Assembly (NCBI GenBank): GCA_900769945.1
Contig: CAAGIO010000028.1
Span: forward strand, 76,476 to 140,475
Length of the DNA: 64,000 bases
Direction: 5' to 3'
Origin: Bacteroidales bacterium
GTDB taxonomy: Bacteria; Bacteroidota; Bacteroidia; Bacteroidales; F082
This document shows positions 52,217 to 60,163 of this stretch, in pieces (position 1 is the stretch's first letter; each line of letters starts with the position of its first letter). Under the pieces are notes generated by a model. It saw nothing but the letters and a program-made list of their open reading frames with translations. It was not told the origin of the DNA and did not search any database. Position numbers and translations under genes: made by a program.

Positions 52217-54085
52217 TTATCTGTTAAGGTGTTTGTTTAGGAACTCTTCCATTGCTAAATAGAACTCAAATTTGTTCTCCTCGTTGCTAAAGCCGTGTCC
52301 TTCATTGTCTTTGACCATGTAATCCACTTCTATGCCTCGTTTCTTAAGGGCTTCTACCATCTGGTCGGATTCGTTTTTGTTAACTCGCGGGTCGTTCTTG
52401 CCTTGTGCGATGAAAAGTGGTGCCTTGATTTTATCTACATTGAAAATTGGTGAGTTGGCTTGCATCATTTCTCTGTCTTCTTCCGGATTTCCCACCATAT
52501 CGTACATCATTTGCAGAAGTGGTTTCCAGTAAGGAGGAATCGTCTTCATGAAGGTAAAGAGATTGCTAACTCCTACATAATCAATTGCGCACGCATACAA
52601 ATCGGGAGTTTTCGTTATTCCGCATAGTGTTGCATATCCTCCGTAGCTTCCTCCATAGATGGCTATTCGTTTTTTGTCGGCTATCCCTTTGTCTATCAGC
52701 CATTCCACACCATCGGTGATGTCGTCTTGCATTGTTTGTCCCCATTGTTTGTATGATAACTCCTTGAATGCTCGCCCATAACCAGTGGAACCACGGAAGT
52801 TCATTTGTAAGACCGCATAGCCTCTGCTTGCGAGGAACTGTGTCTCTGCGTTAAACCTCCATACATCTCTTGCCCAAGGACCGCCATGAGGGTTGACTAC
52901 GACAGGCAGATTCCTTGCTGTCTCCATTGTTATTCCGCACGGAAGTGTTAGATAAGACTCGATTCTTAACCTGTCACGCGACTTGTATTCAACGGGAATG
53001 ATTGTTCCCATTTCTTCTTCTTTCAGCCATGGCTTTGTGTCTGCTATCTTTTCAATAGTGTCGTATCCATTATCGCAGTCCGACAGTTTCCTGTAAATGT
53101 AGTATGAACCGGGATTTTTGTCGCTGTATGCATAGATTATCATTGTCTTTTCTTCTATGTCCCAATCAGTTATGGAATAATTGTACGATTGTGGCAGATT
53201 TTTTTCTATGAATTCGTTTGTTGTCTTAAACTCTTCATCAAAGAAATGTCGTATTACTTTGTCGTGTCCTGTACAACTTGCTGCGAGTAATTTTTTGTGC
53301 GCTTCTGAATACGACAAGCCGCTGCAGTCATAAACAGGATGTTCAAATAGTGTTACAATTTCTTCGCATGTAGATGGATTCATCATTACCAAAACCGATT
53401 TGTCGCGCTTGATGTTTGAACAGGCAAAAACATTTTGATTATCTGGTGCGAAGGCTATAATATTTATTTCGTCCTTATAATTCGTTGTGATGACCTTTCG
53501 GAATGGCTCGTCTTCATTGTCGCGATATAGAATCGAGGTGTTGACACCGTCTTCTATTGTGTACGCGATACGAACAGCACCTTTATGGTCTGTCTGGTAG
53601 CCTTGAATGTTGCCGGGATTTTCGCAAACTAACTGTTTCGTCCCTGATTTCAGGTTCAGTCTGTATAGGTCAAAAATCTGTTTGTTACGTTCGTTGGTGG
53701 AGATAAGTATCTCATCTTCATTGTCTTTCAGAATATCCTCTATCTGTGTCACGCTGTTTTGTGGAGTATATTCCTTGAAATCGCTGCCGTCTAATTTCAC
53801 ACCGAAGAGTTGGTAGTTCTCGTCTCCGCCGCTGTCTTTTAGGAATATGATACGCTCGTTGTTAGCCCATGCGTGCCCTCCGATGTTTCTTTCAGTCTCT
53901 GATGTTATCCTTATAGTTTCGCCGCCGTCCACACTCTGAATGAATACGTTCAATCGGCTCTTGTATGGCGCCATGAACGAGTAATATTTCCCGTCAGGGG
54001 AGATTCGGTACTGGATTCTCTCCGAGTTGCGGAAAAAATCCTGTACCGTATATCTCTTCGTGGCTTCTGTTTTAGTTTCTGTCAT
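52217..54085 (-). CDS. S9 family prolyl oligopeptidase-type serine peptidase
   Basis: The 622-residue protein has no signal peptide and begins 'RYTVQDFFRNSERIQYRISPDGKYYSFMAP', the start of the beta-propeller domain. The C-terminal alpha/beta-hydrolase domain (from about residue 370) has the nucleophile in 'IAIYGGSYGGYATLC', the Asp in 'GKNDPRVNKNESDQ' and the His in 'NEGHGFSNEENK'. It would cleave short peptides in the cytoplasm, like acylaminoacyl peptidases. Confidence 0.95.
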   Translation of the reverse strand: MTETKTEATKRYTVQDFFRNSERIQYRISPDGKYYSFMAPYKSRLNVFIQSVDGGETIRITSETERNIGGHAWANNERIIFLKDSGGDENYQLFGVKLDGSDFKEYTPQNSVTQIEDILKDNEDEILISTNERNKQIFDLYRLNLKSGTKQLVCENPGNIQGYQTDHKGAVRIAYTIEDGVNTSILYRDNEDEPFRKVITTNYKDEINIIAFAPDNQNVFACSNIKRDKSVLVMMNPSTCEEIVTLFEHPVYDCSGLSYSEAHKKLLAASCTGHDKVIRHFFDEEFKTTNEFIEKNLPQSYNYSITDWDIEEKTMIIYAYSDKNPGSYYIYRKLSDCDNGYDTIEKIADTKPWLKEEEMGTIIPVEYKSRDRLRIESYLTLPCGITMETARNLPVVVNPHGGPWARDVWRFNAETQFLASRGYAVLQMNFRGSTGYGRAFKELSYKQWGQTMQDDITDGVEWLIDKGIADKKRIAIYGGSYGGYATLCGITKTPDLYACAIDYVGVSNLFTFMKTIPPYWKPLLQMMYDMVGNPEEDREMMQANSPIFNVDKIKAPLFIAQGKNDPRVNKNESDQMVEALKKRGIEVDYMVKDNEGHGFSNEENKFEFYLAMEEFLNKHLNR

Positions 54086-54136
54086 AGTTTATTAACATTG
54101 AAAATTGTCAATCTTTATTTACATTGTTAAAAATAA

Positions 54137-57007
54137 TTAGTATCTGAAAATATTATCATATTTTAACTCTGTGATTTTACCTATTTTCTCAAGCTCTTTC
54201 ATGTTTATTGATGATTTGTTGCCTGACATCATTATCACTATCGGTCTGTTACGAATGTGCTTTTTATAGAAATCTTCAACATCATCATAACTTGTGTTCT
54301 TGATAATATTTGTTGTTTCAATTCTTGGGTCATGGTCGTAACCTCTTTCAGTCCAATGGCTTACAGTGCTTGGAATATTTCTGAAGCTGATGTAGTCGGC
54401 TGCTCTCGACATGATTAGGGCTTCTTTTGCAGCATTGAATTTCTCAATACGTTTTGGCATTTCAAGAATCAAGCTGTTCATCGCTGTTATTCCTTCGTTG
54501 GTCTTATCCGCCTGTGTGCCAAGGAATGTGTAAAGATAACCGGGTTTCCTGTTGAGGTAGTCGGTTCTGAAATATCCGTATGCCGTGTATCCTAATGAAC
54601 GTAACTCTCTAATCTCTTGGAAAACAATCGAATACATGTCTGTTCCGAAATACTTGTTATATACTTGGCAGATGGCTTCTTCTTCCATGTTCAGTTTGTC
54701 GCTGGAGATATATGTGTAAATGTTACTCTGTCTGAATTTGCTATTATGAGCGATAAATATCTGATTTTCGTCATATTGCTTTTCGATGAGATATTTCTTT
54801 TCTGATTTGTTAACATTTTCTTTGATTATGTTATGCTTGATGAGCATGTCGATTACTTCTTGTGTGTCGGTGTTACCCACAAATTCTATAACTCCGTTGT
54901 TATCAAAGGCTTTCTTGACTTCCTCGATGATTTCTTCTCCGTTGCGCTTGCTCCATTTCTTGATAGGTGACTTTGACAAGTATTTTGAGTTCTCTCCATA
55001 AAGCACCGCGTTTAATACGGCTGAGCCCCAAGTTCCGGCATCACCTGCATCTGCTTTATTATCAATCTGTTCCGATTTTGCAATCAGTTTCATCTTGCTA
55101 ACATCGTTTGAAGGTGATGTTATTTTTTCTTCACATAAGGCGAGTATCTTGTCCAAGTCTTTATCGAATCCCTCGATAGTGATGTTTGTTGTGCTGTTTT
55201 CGGTGGTGAAGGTTATCTCTGCCCCTAATTTCGCTAATTCGAGTTCAAATTCCTCAAAGGTCTTGTTCTCAGTGCCTTGCATGTTGAAATAGTTAACTGC
55301 TCTTTCGAGATCCGGGTCGTTGAGTGTACCGTAGTTGAATTTGATAGAAAGGCTGAATATTTCATTATATGGATTCTTGGTCGAGAACATGTTGAAGTTG
55401 TCGTTGATTTTTGTAATCTCCACGTCCTTACCAAACTCTATGATTTGCGGTGTTACCTCTGGGACTGTCTGATTTTCAATCATTAGAGCGAAGTCTGATT
55501 TAGCCTCGGTGTTCTTCACCTCTATTGGTTTCCAATCTGGCTTGTTTACTTTGTCTTTCTCTGGGAATCCTGTTTTTGAACGTATGTCTATATAGTTATC
55601 GTTAAGATATTTATTAGCGATAGCAACGATATTTTCTTTCGTCATGTTCTTAATACGTTCTGTATCAGCAAGATAATCCTCGTAAGTTTTTCCTTGTGAT
55701 TCGAGTTCGAGGAACAGTTCCGAGATGGAGTTTATTGTTTCAGTTTCTTTCATTCTTTCTTTTAGGAAGCTCATCTTTGTTGCCTCGAACAACTCGTCGC
55801 TGAAGTCGCCATTTTTCAGTTTGTCTAAAGCATCGAATACATATTTCTGGGCTTTTTCATGCGATTGGAAGAGAAGGTTTGGCATGTACATGAGCATTAT
55901 TGAGCCTGCGTCTTCGAGTGATAATGGTGCTAATATCGCTCCCATGTATTTGCCGTCGAGCAAGTCTTTGTCGGCAATACCTGAGCTTCCGTTGCTGAAA
56001 ATCAACGACATCATCTGTAGTGCTAAGTTGTCTTCGTTGTGATTGTCGGTTCCTTTAAATATTAAGGTTCCCATTTTTATAGGTGTCATCTTGACGTTTC
56101 TCACTATTTTGCTGTCGTATTTTGGGAGCTGGTATTCCGGCTGCTGCGGTATTTCTCCGCTTCTCCACACTCCGAATTTCTCTTCAACCAAAGGTATTGT
56201 CTTTTCGGTGTCGAAGTCGCCAACGAGGATGAGTGTCATGTTGTTAGCAACATAATATGTGTTGAAAAACTCGCGCATCCTTGTTGGCTGTGGGTTCTTT
56301 AGGTGTTCTGTGAGCCCTATTACAGGTCTTCCGTATGGGTGGTCGCCTGCCGCCTCTTTTAGTGCGTAGTTGAAGAACTCCATCATCGGCGTGTCGCCAT
56401 ACATGTTCTTCTCCTCATATACGGTCTCAAGCTCACTTTGGAACAGACGGAAGACTGGGTTACGGAAACGTTCCACATAGACGTCCATCCATTTTTCTAA
56501 CTGATTGGAAGGGAAGGAGTTAAAGTAAATTGTCATGTCTTGTGTGGTCCCGGCGTTTAGATTTTTACCTCCCATTTTTGTTAAAATAACATCAACCTCG
56601 TTTGGAATGGCGTATTCAGCCGATGCAATGGATAACTCGTTGATTTTCCTTTGAATGGCGGCTCTCTCCGCCTCGTCTTTGGTGTCGTGTAGCTTGTTGT
56701 ACATCATGTCGATGCTGTCGAGATAAACCTTCTCGGCCTCCCAGTTTGTAGTGCCGATTTTATCTGTGCCTTTAAACATGATGTGTTCAAAATAATGGGC
56801 CATTCCTGTTGCATCTAAAGGGTCGTTCTTGCTCCCTGCATGAACATATACCGTTCCGTAAATCTCTGGTGCTGAATGGTTTTCGCACATTACCACCTTT
56901 AACCCGTTTTCAAGGTAGATGGTTTTTACTTTTAATCCTGACTCCTGCGCTTTTGCTAAGTTCAGGCATAGCATTGTTACGATTAATAATAATGATAACT
57001 TTCTCAT
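54137..57007 (-). CDS. M16 (insulinase family) metallopeptidase, exported
   Basis: The protein has about 956 residues. From the ATG at 57007 it starts with a signal peptide ('MRKLSLLLIVTMLCLNLAKAQES'); an in-frame ATG at 57052 would add 15 residues before it. The zinc motif HYFEHIMFKGT (H-x-x-E-H) is near residue 70, with the downstream Glu in 'ETVYEEKNMYGD'. The second half carries the inactive partner domains ('NDPDLERAVNYFNMQGTENKTFEEFELELAKLGAEI'-type). Twin M16 units in one chain are as in pitrilysin. It likely degrades peptides in the periplasm. Confidence 0.95.
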   Translation of the reverse strand: MRKLSLLLIVTMLCLNLAKAQESGLKVKTIYLENGLKVVMCENHSAPEIYGTVYVHAGSKNDPLDATGMAHYFEHIMFKGTDKIGTTNWEAEKVYLDSIDMMYNKLHDTKDEAERAAIQRKINELSIASAEYAIPNEVDVILTKMGGKNLNAGTTQDMTIYFNSFPSNQLEKWMDVYVERFRNPVFRLFQSELETVYEEKNMYGDTPMMEFFNYALKEAAGDHPYGRPVIGLTEHLKNPQPTRMREFFNTYYVANNMTLILVGDFDTEKTIPLVEEKFGVWRSGEIPQQPEYQLPKYDSKIVRNVKMTPIKMGTLIFKGTDNHNEDNLALQMMSLIFSNGSSGIADKDLLDGKYMGAILAPLSLEDAGSIMLMYMPNLLFQSHEKAQKYVFDALDKLKNGDFSDELFEATKMSFLKERMKETETINSISELFLELESQGKTYEDYLADTERIKNMTKENIVAIANKYLNDNYIDIRSKTGFPEKDKVNKPDWKPIEVKNTEAKSDFALMIENQTVPEVTPQIIEFGKDVEITKINDNFNMFSTKNPYNEIFSLSIKFNYGTLNDPDLERAVNYFNMQGTENKTFEEFELELAKLGAEITFTTENSTTNITIEGFDKDLDKILALCEEKITSPSNDVSKMKLIAKSEQIDNKADAGDAGTWGSAVLNAVLYGENSKYLSKSPIKKWSKRNGEEIIEEVKKAFDNNGVIEFVGNTDTQEVIDMLIKHNIIKENVNKSEKKYLIEKQYDENQIFIAHNSKFRQSNIYTYISSDKLNMEEEAICQVYNKYFGTDMYSIVFQEIRELRSLGYTAYGYFRTDYLNRKPGYLYTFLGTQADKTNEGITAMNSLILEMPKRIEKFNAAKEALIMSRAADYISFRNIPSTVSHWTERGYDHDPRIETTNIIKNTSYDDVEDFYKKHIRNRPIVIMMSGNKSSINMKELEKIGKITELKYDNIFRY

Positions 57008-57040
57008 ATTGAATGTGTTTTCTTGTTTTTCATTGAAATA

Positions 57041-57072
57041 GTGTAGAGGCACAGCGTATCGTGTCTCTACAC
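57041..57072 (-). other. Hairpin between the GntR and M16 genes
   Basis: GTGTAGAG and CTCTACAC pair, with a further CAC/GTG pairing inside. No T tract follows on the minus strand. It may stabilise or separate the two transcripts. Confidence 0.55.
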
Positions 57073-57084
57073 TCCCGTTTAATA

Positions 57085-57450
57085 TTATTTACCCTTTTTT
57101 TGTTCGTTGTGAAGCCTGATGAACTCCTCGTCGCTGATATTATAAAGGCTCATCTTTTTGAATATCTCAGGGAGTTCTTGGTTTATGAACAGCTCTCTCT
57201 GCTCGGAGAGAATGTTTGACTTGGCGTTCTCGCACACATGGAAGCCTATTCCACGCTTGTTGGCGATAATGCCTTTGTTTTGCAATAATTCAAATGACCT
57301 CATGATAGTATTAGGGTTCACTCCCAGTTCGACACCGAGTTCTCTTACTGACATTATTCTGTCTCCCTCGTTGTATTTTCCGCTGATGATGCACTCGCTA
57401 ATATGGTCGTATATCTGTAAGTATATCGGCTTGTGTCCGTTAAAATCCAT
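57085..57450 (-). CDS. GntR-family regulator, YtrA type
   Basis: The 121-residue protein has the GntR winged helix ('HKPIYLQIYDHISECIISGKYNEGDRIMSVRELGVELGVNPNTIMRSFELLQNKGII'-type, residues 5-65). Only a short C-terminal part follows ('ELPEIFKKMSLYNISDEEFIRLHNEQ'), as in the YtrA subfamily, which controls adjacent ABC transporter genes. It is the last gene of the ATPase-permease-GntR operon. A palindrome at the operon promoter (59142-59161) is its likely operator. Confidence 0.93.
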   Translation of the reverse strand: MDFNGHKPIYLQIYDHISECIISGKYNEGDRIMSVRELGVELGVNPNTIMRSFELLQNKGIIANKRGIGFHVCENAKSNILSEQRELFINQELPEIFKKMSLYNISDEEFIRLHNEQKKGK

Positions 57451-57452
57451 AA

Positions 57453-58298
57453 CTAATATCTCTGTTTCTTGATTTTAAAATAGGTTCCTGCAAATAATCC
57501 AATTGTTATTACACTAATTGAAATTGTTGCAATGTAATAGCCATTTGTTATTGCCGAAATAATCCATTGAACAATAGCGTCGTCATCGAGGCCGTTGAAA
57601 AATTCTTCCATTCTTAAAGTAAGCTTGATAGTGACAATAAGAGCAATTATTGATATAATAAGCATGACACCAATGGTCTTCGTTGTCTTGTGTTTCTTGA
57701 AAATCATATTTCCAAGCATGAAGACAGATGATATAAATAATACCTTTAATATCTTTATGAAGATAAGTCTGTTTATTGTGAACAGCCTGTAAATGTCTTC
57801 AAAATAGATGGCATATTGTGGGTCAACTTCATTTTGTGAAAAAGCTTGTTCAATTAAATCTTTGAAAACGAATAAGTTGTTTGTAAGGAATCCTTCATAA
57901 GGGTTCTTGCAGGGGATAAGGACGAGAAGCGTGTCTATAATTATTGAGCCTGCCCAGAATATTATTGGCGTTACAATAATGCAATAGAAAAACATACTTA
58001 TGAACTTCTCAAGCGATGAGGCTGGCATGGTGGCAAAGCCTATCCCTTTGCGCGGGTCGTTGCAGTCGCGGTAAATGCGTGCGGGTGCAAGTATCATCGT
58101 TATTGAGGCAATAGTGTTTAATATCGAATATCTTGAAATTCCCGTCTGCCCGATTTCCGCTGAGATATAGTTGATGAACCATATTCCTATCGGAATGCCA
58201 AACATGATGGCAAGTGTTAATCCGAATTTATGATAGAAAGTGTATCCGTCATGTTTGATAACTTTCCATAATCTGTTGATATTTAGTGTGTTGTTCAT
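57453..58298 (-). CDS. ABC transporter permease-like membrane protein
   Basis: The 281-residue protein has about six membrane segments, including 'LTLAIMFGIPIGIWFINYI', 'ILNTIASITMILAPARIY', 'IVTPIIFWAGSIIIDTLLVLI', 'IGVMLIISIIALIVTIKL' and 'ATISISVITIGLFAGTYF'. It overlaps the ATPase gene by 4 nt (ATGA) and is followed by the GntR gene after 2 nt. The pair is probably an exporter of the YtrB/BcrA type for peptides or antibiotics. Confidence 0.85.
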   Translation of the reverse strand: MNNTLNINRLWKVIKHDGYTFYHKFGLTLAIMFGIPIGIWFINYISAEIGQTGISRYSILNTIASITMILAPARIYRDCNDPRKGIGFATMPASSLEKFISMFFYCIIVTPIIFWAGSIIIDTLLVLIPCKNPYEGFLTNNLFVFKDLIEQAFSQNEVDPQYAIYFEDIYRLFTINRLIFIKILKVLFISSVFMLGNMIFKKHKTTKTIGVMLIISIIALIVTIKLTLRMEEFFNGLDDDAIVQWIISAITNGYYIATISISVITIGLFAGTYFKIKKQRY

Positions 58299-59119
58299 TT
58301 CATTAAAGTTTTTATCTGTTCCTTATTTCTCATCACTGCGTTAAATAACGCCTCAATATTAATATTGCTTTCCAAATTATTTATGTTTGGAATCACATTG
58401 ATGTAGCCACCCGGAAGCAACTCTGAATAATAAGCGTGTGGGTTCTGCTCGTGGCTGTAATCGAAGTATATCTTCTGTGTAATGTTGCTGACGCTGGAAT
58501 TTAGTAGCACCTCGTCATGGTCAAGTATTACGATTGGGTCGATGAGGTTCTCCACGTCTTTCACCTGATGCGTTGATATTATTATTGTGGAATCCTCTTG
58601 GCAATGTTGTAATACCACTTTCCTGAATTGTGCTTTTGAAGGAATGTCAAGCCCGTTTGTTGGCTCGTCAAGAAGGAGGTACGTTGTCCGTAACGACAGT
58701 GCAGATGCTAACAAGGCCTTCTTTCTCTGCCCGTATGATAATGAGCCGAATTTCTTTGATGAGTCAACTTCAAGCTCCTTGCATAGAGTGTTGAATAAAT
58801 CGTGGCTGTAGTTAGGGTAGAACATTCCTATACTATTAATGTATTTTTCGGGTGTGGTGTCGTAGAACACTACCTCTTCTGGAAGGTAAAAGATTTTCTG
58901 TAAAAACTCCGGCTTCCTCTGGAAAGGTGTAAATCCGTCAATCTCACATTCCCCCTTGTCCGCTTTTTGTAATCCGCACATTAGTTTTAACAAGGTGGTC
59001 TTTCCAACTCCGTTCTCACCTAACAACCCGTAGATGTTGCCATTCTCAAACTCTAAGCTGATGTTGTTGAAGACTTTGGCATTCTTGTAACTGAATTCTA
59101 AATTGTTAATTCTTATCAT
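58295..59119 (-). CDS. ABC transporter ATP-binding protein
   Basis: The 274-residue ATPase has Walker A 'GLLGENGVGKTTLLKLM' near residue 32, the Q-loop region 'IFYLPEEVVFY', the signature 'KFGSLSYGQRKKALLASAL', Walker B 'TYLLLDEPTNGLD' and the switch 'IIISTHQVKDVENL'. It is the first gene of the operon and is similar to the ATPases of BcrA/YtrB-like exporters. Confidence 0.96.
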   Translation of the reverse strand: MIRINNLEFSYKNAKVFNNISLEFENGNIYGLLGENGVGKTTLLKLMCGLQKADKGECEIDGFTPFQRKPEFLQKIFYLPEEVVFYDTTPEKYINSIGMFYPNYSHDLFNTLCKELEVDSSKKFGSLSYGQRKKALLASALSLRTTYLLLDEPTNGLDIPSKAQFRKVVLQHCQEDSTIIISTHQVKDVENLIDPIVILDHDEVLLNSSVSNITQKIYFDYSHEQNPHAYYSELLPGGYINVIPNINNLESNINIEALFNAVMRNKEQIKTLMK

Positions 59120-59141
59120 ATTTTAATCTGTTTGTTTCTCG

Positions 59142-59161
59142 TGTATTAGTTGACTAATACA
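59142..59161 (-). promoter_or_regulatory. Palindromic operator, likely bound by the GntR regulator
   Basis: Arms TGTATTAGT and ACTAATACA form a perfect 9-bp inverted repeat with a 2-nt centre. It begins 3 nt after the -7 element, so it covers the transcription start. YtrA-type GntR proteins bind palindromes of this GT/TAC-ended form and repress their own operon. This match is by form and position. Confidence 0.75.
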
Positions 59162-59164
59162 CTG

Positions 59165-59194
59165 CAAAAATACAATGTTTTTTTTATTCAGCAA
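59165..59194 (-). promoter_or_regulatory. Promoter of the ABC / permease / GntR operon
   Basis: On the minus strand TTG (59194-59192), a spacer of exactly 19 bp and TATTTTTG (59172-59165) form an ideal Bacteroidota promoter. Confidence 0.8.
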
Positions 59195-59356
59195 GAAAAA
59201 TATTCTTTTTTTTGAAAAAAAAGTTTGAGATGATTTGATGATAAGGTATAATATATTGATATATAATGTGTTAGTGTTGGGAGATATTATAAATTGTCTT
59301 GTGTATTATGCACAGGGCGCGCATTTGATGTTAAGATTTTTGAATACTTCTAAGTA

Positions 59357-59662
59357 TTAATAATAGGTGTGTGAGAGCATCCTGCCGACGAGGGGGTCGT
59401 ATAAACGGCCGTTCATGTTTATCAGACCGAACTCGTCATAGTGCTCGTGCATGGTGTAGCCGCGGTCGAGGGAGGCGGTGGCGTTGTCGTAGGACAGCGT
59501 CTGCGGGTCGCGGCGGCGCCCCCACGCGTCGAAGTTGTAATGCGACACGGCGCCGCCTGTTACGGTGGCATTCAGGCTGCCCTGGTGGTCTTTCACTTTG
59601 TAGTACATGCTGTTTCCTCCGTCTGAGATTAAAAATGAATTAATCGCAGATATACTTGTCAT
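59357..59662 (-). pseudogene. RHS core fragment
   Basis: This 101-codon frame holds only the end of an RHS core: 'YKVKDHQGSLNATVTGGAVSHYNFDAWGRRRDPQTL', 'LDRGYTMHEHYDEFGLINMNGRLYDPLVGRML', and then stops with 'SHTYY' exactly where the core normally continues 'SPD'. There is no signal peptide, no upstream YD region and no tip. Its first codons overlap the end of the preceding small gene. It is almost the same as the core in the RHS gene upstream, so it is probably a remnant left by recombination. Confidence 0.8.
59371..59593. repeat. 223-bp RHS-core direct repeat, copy 1
   Basis: This GC-rich segment is repeated in direct orientation at 60970-61192. The two have the same length and I count 6 mismatches. 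Similarity stops sharply at both edges. Confidence 0.9.
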
Positions 59663-60161
59663 TAAGAATAAAGGAATCGTCTATATAATAAAAACTCCAA
59701 ACCGAATATGAATCATCTATAATATAATATAAAATCAAATTGTCCTTTGGCTGATACGTGTCGTCATATTTCAAATAATTAAAAGCTTTCTCGTTTCCTT
59801 TTAAGGCAAAAAACAAATCACGTGATTTTCTATCGATAAAGACAACAAAACCATCATGATTGAAATATCCAATGATATCTGAAAATTCAAAAAAATCCAA
59901 TGGATTATTTATGGAGATTAAAGAATAAATTGTTAATACTGTAACACTTTCTATTTCTCTGCATTGAAAAAGAAGAAAAACTGAATCATTGTAATAAGGA
60001 CATATCCGTTCATACGCAGTTACACTATCCAAAATGGAGAATAATTCTGGATTTGTAACTGAAAACTCAGGTAAAACTATTGTTTTTTTTATGTGTTGAG
60101 AATACAGTTCTACACAGAAAAGACATTGTAAAACAACGAATATGCATAGAGTTTTTCTCAT
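59640..60161 (-). CDS. Small exported protein, candidate immunity protein of the JAMM-tip RHS gene
   Basis: The 173-residue protein has a signal peptide ('MRKTLCIFVVLQCLFCVELYSQH'). The mature part is acidic and aromatic, with no motif I recognise ('PEFSVTNPELFSILDSV', 'GYFNHDGFVVFIDRKSRDLFFALKGNEKAFNYL'). It starts 2 nt after the RHS/JAMM gene on the same strand, the position of immunity genes in polymorphic toxin systems. A periplasmic immunity protein would protect against a toxin delivered to the envelope. Confidence 0.65.
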   Translation of the reverse strand: MRKTLCIFVVLQCLFCVELYSQHIKKTIVLPEFSVTNPELFSILDSVTAYERICPYYNDSVFLLFQCREIESVTVLTIYSLISINNPLDFFEFSDIIGYFNHDGFVVFIDRKSRDLFFALKGNEKAFNYLKYDDTYQPKDNLILYYIIDDSYSVWSFYYIDDSFILNDKYICD

Positions 60162-60163
60162 TA

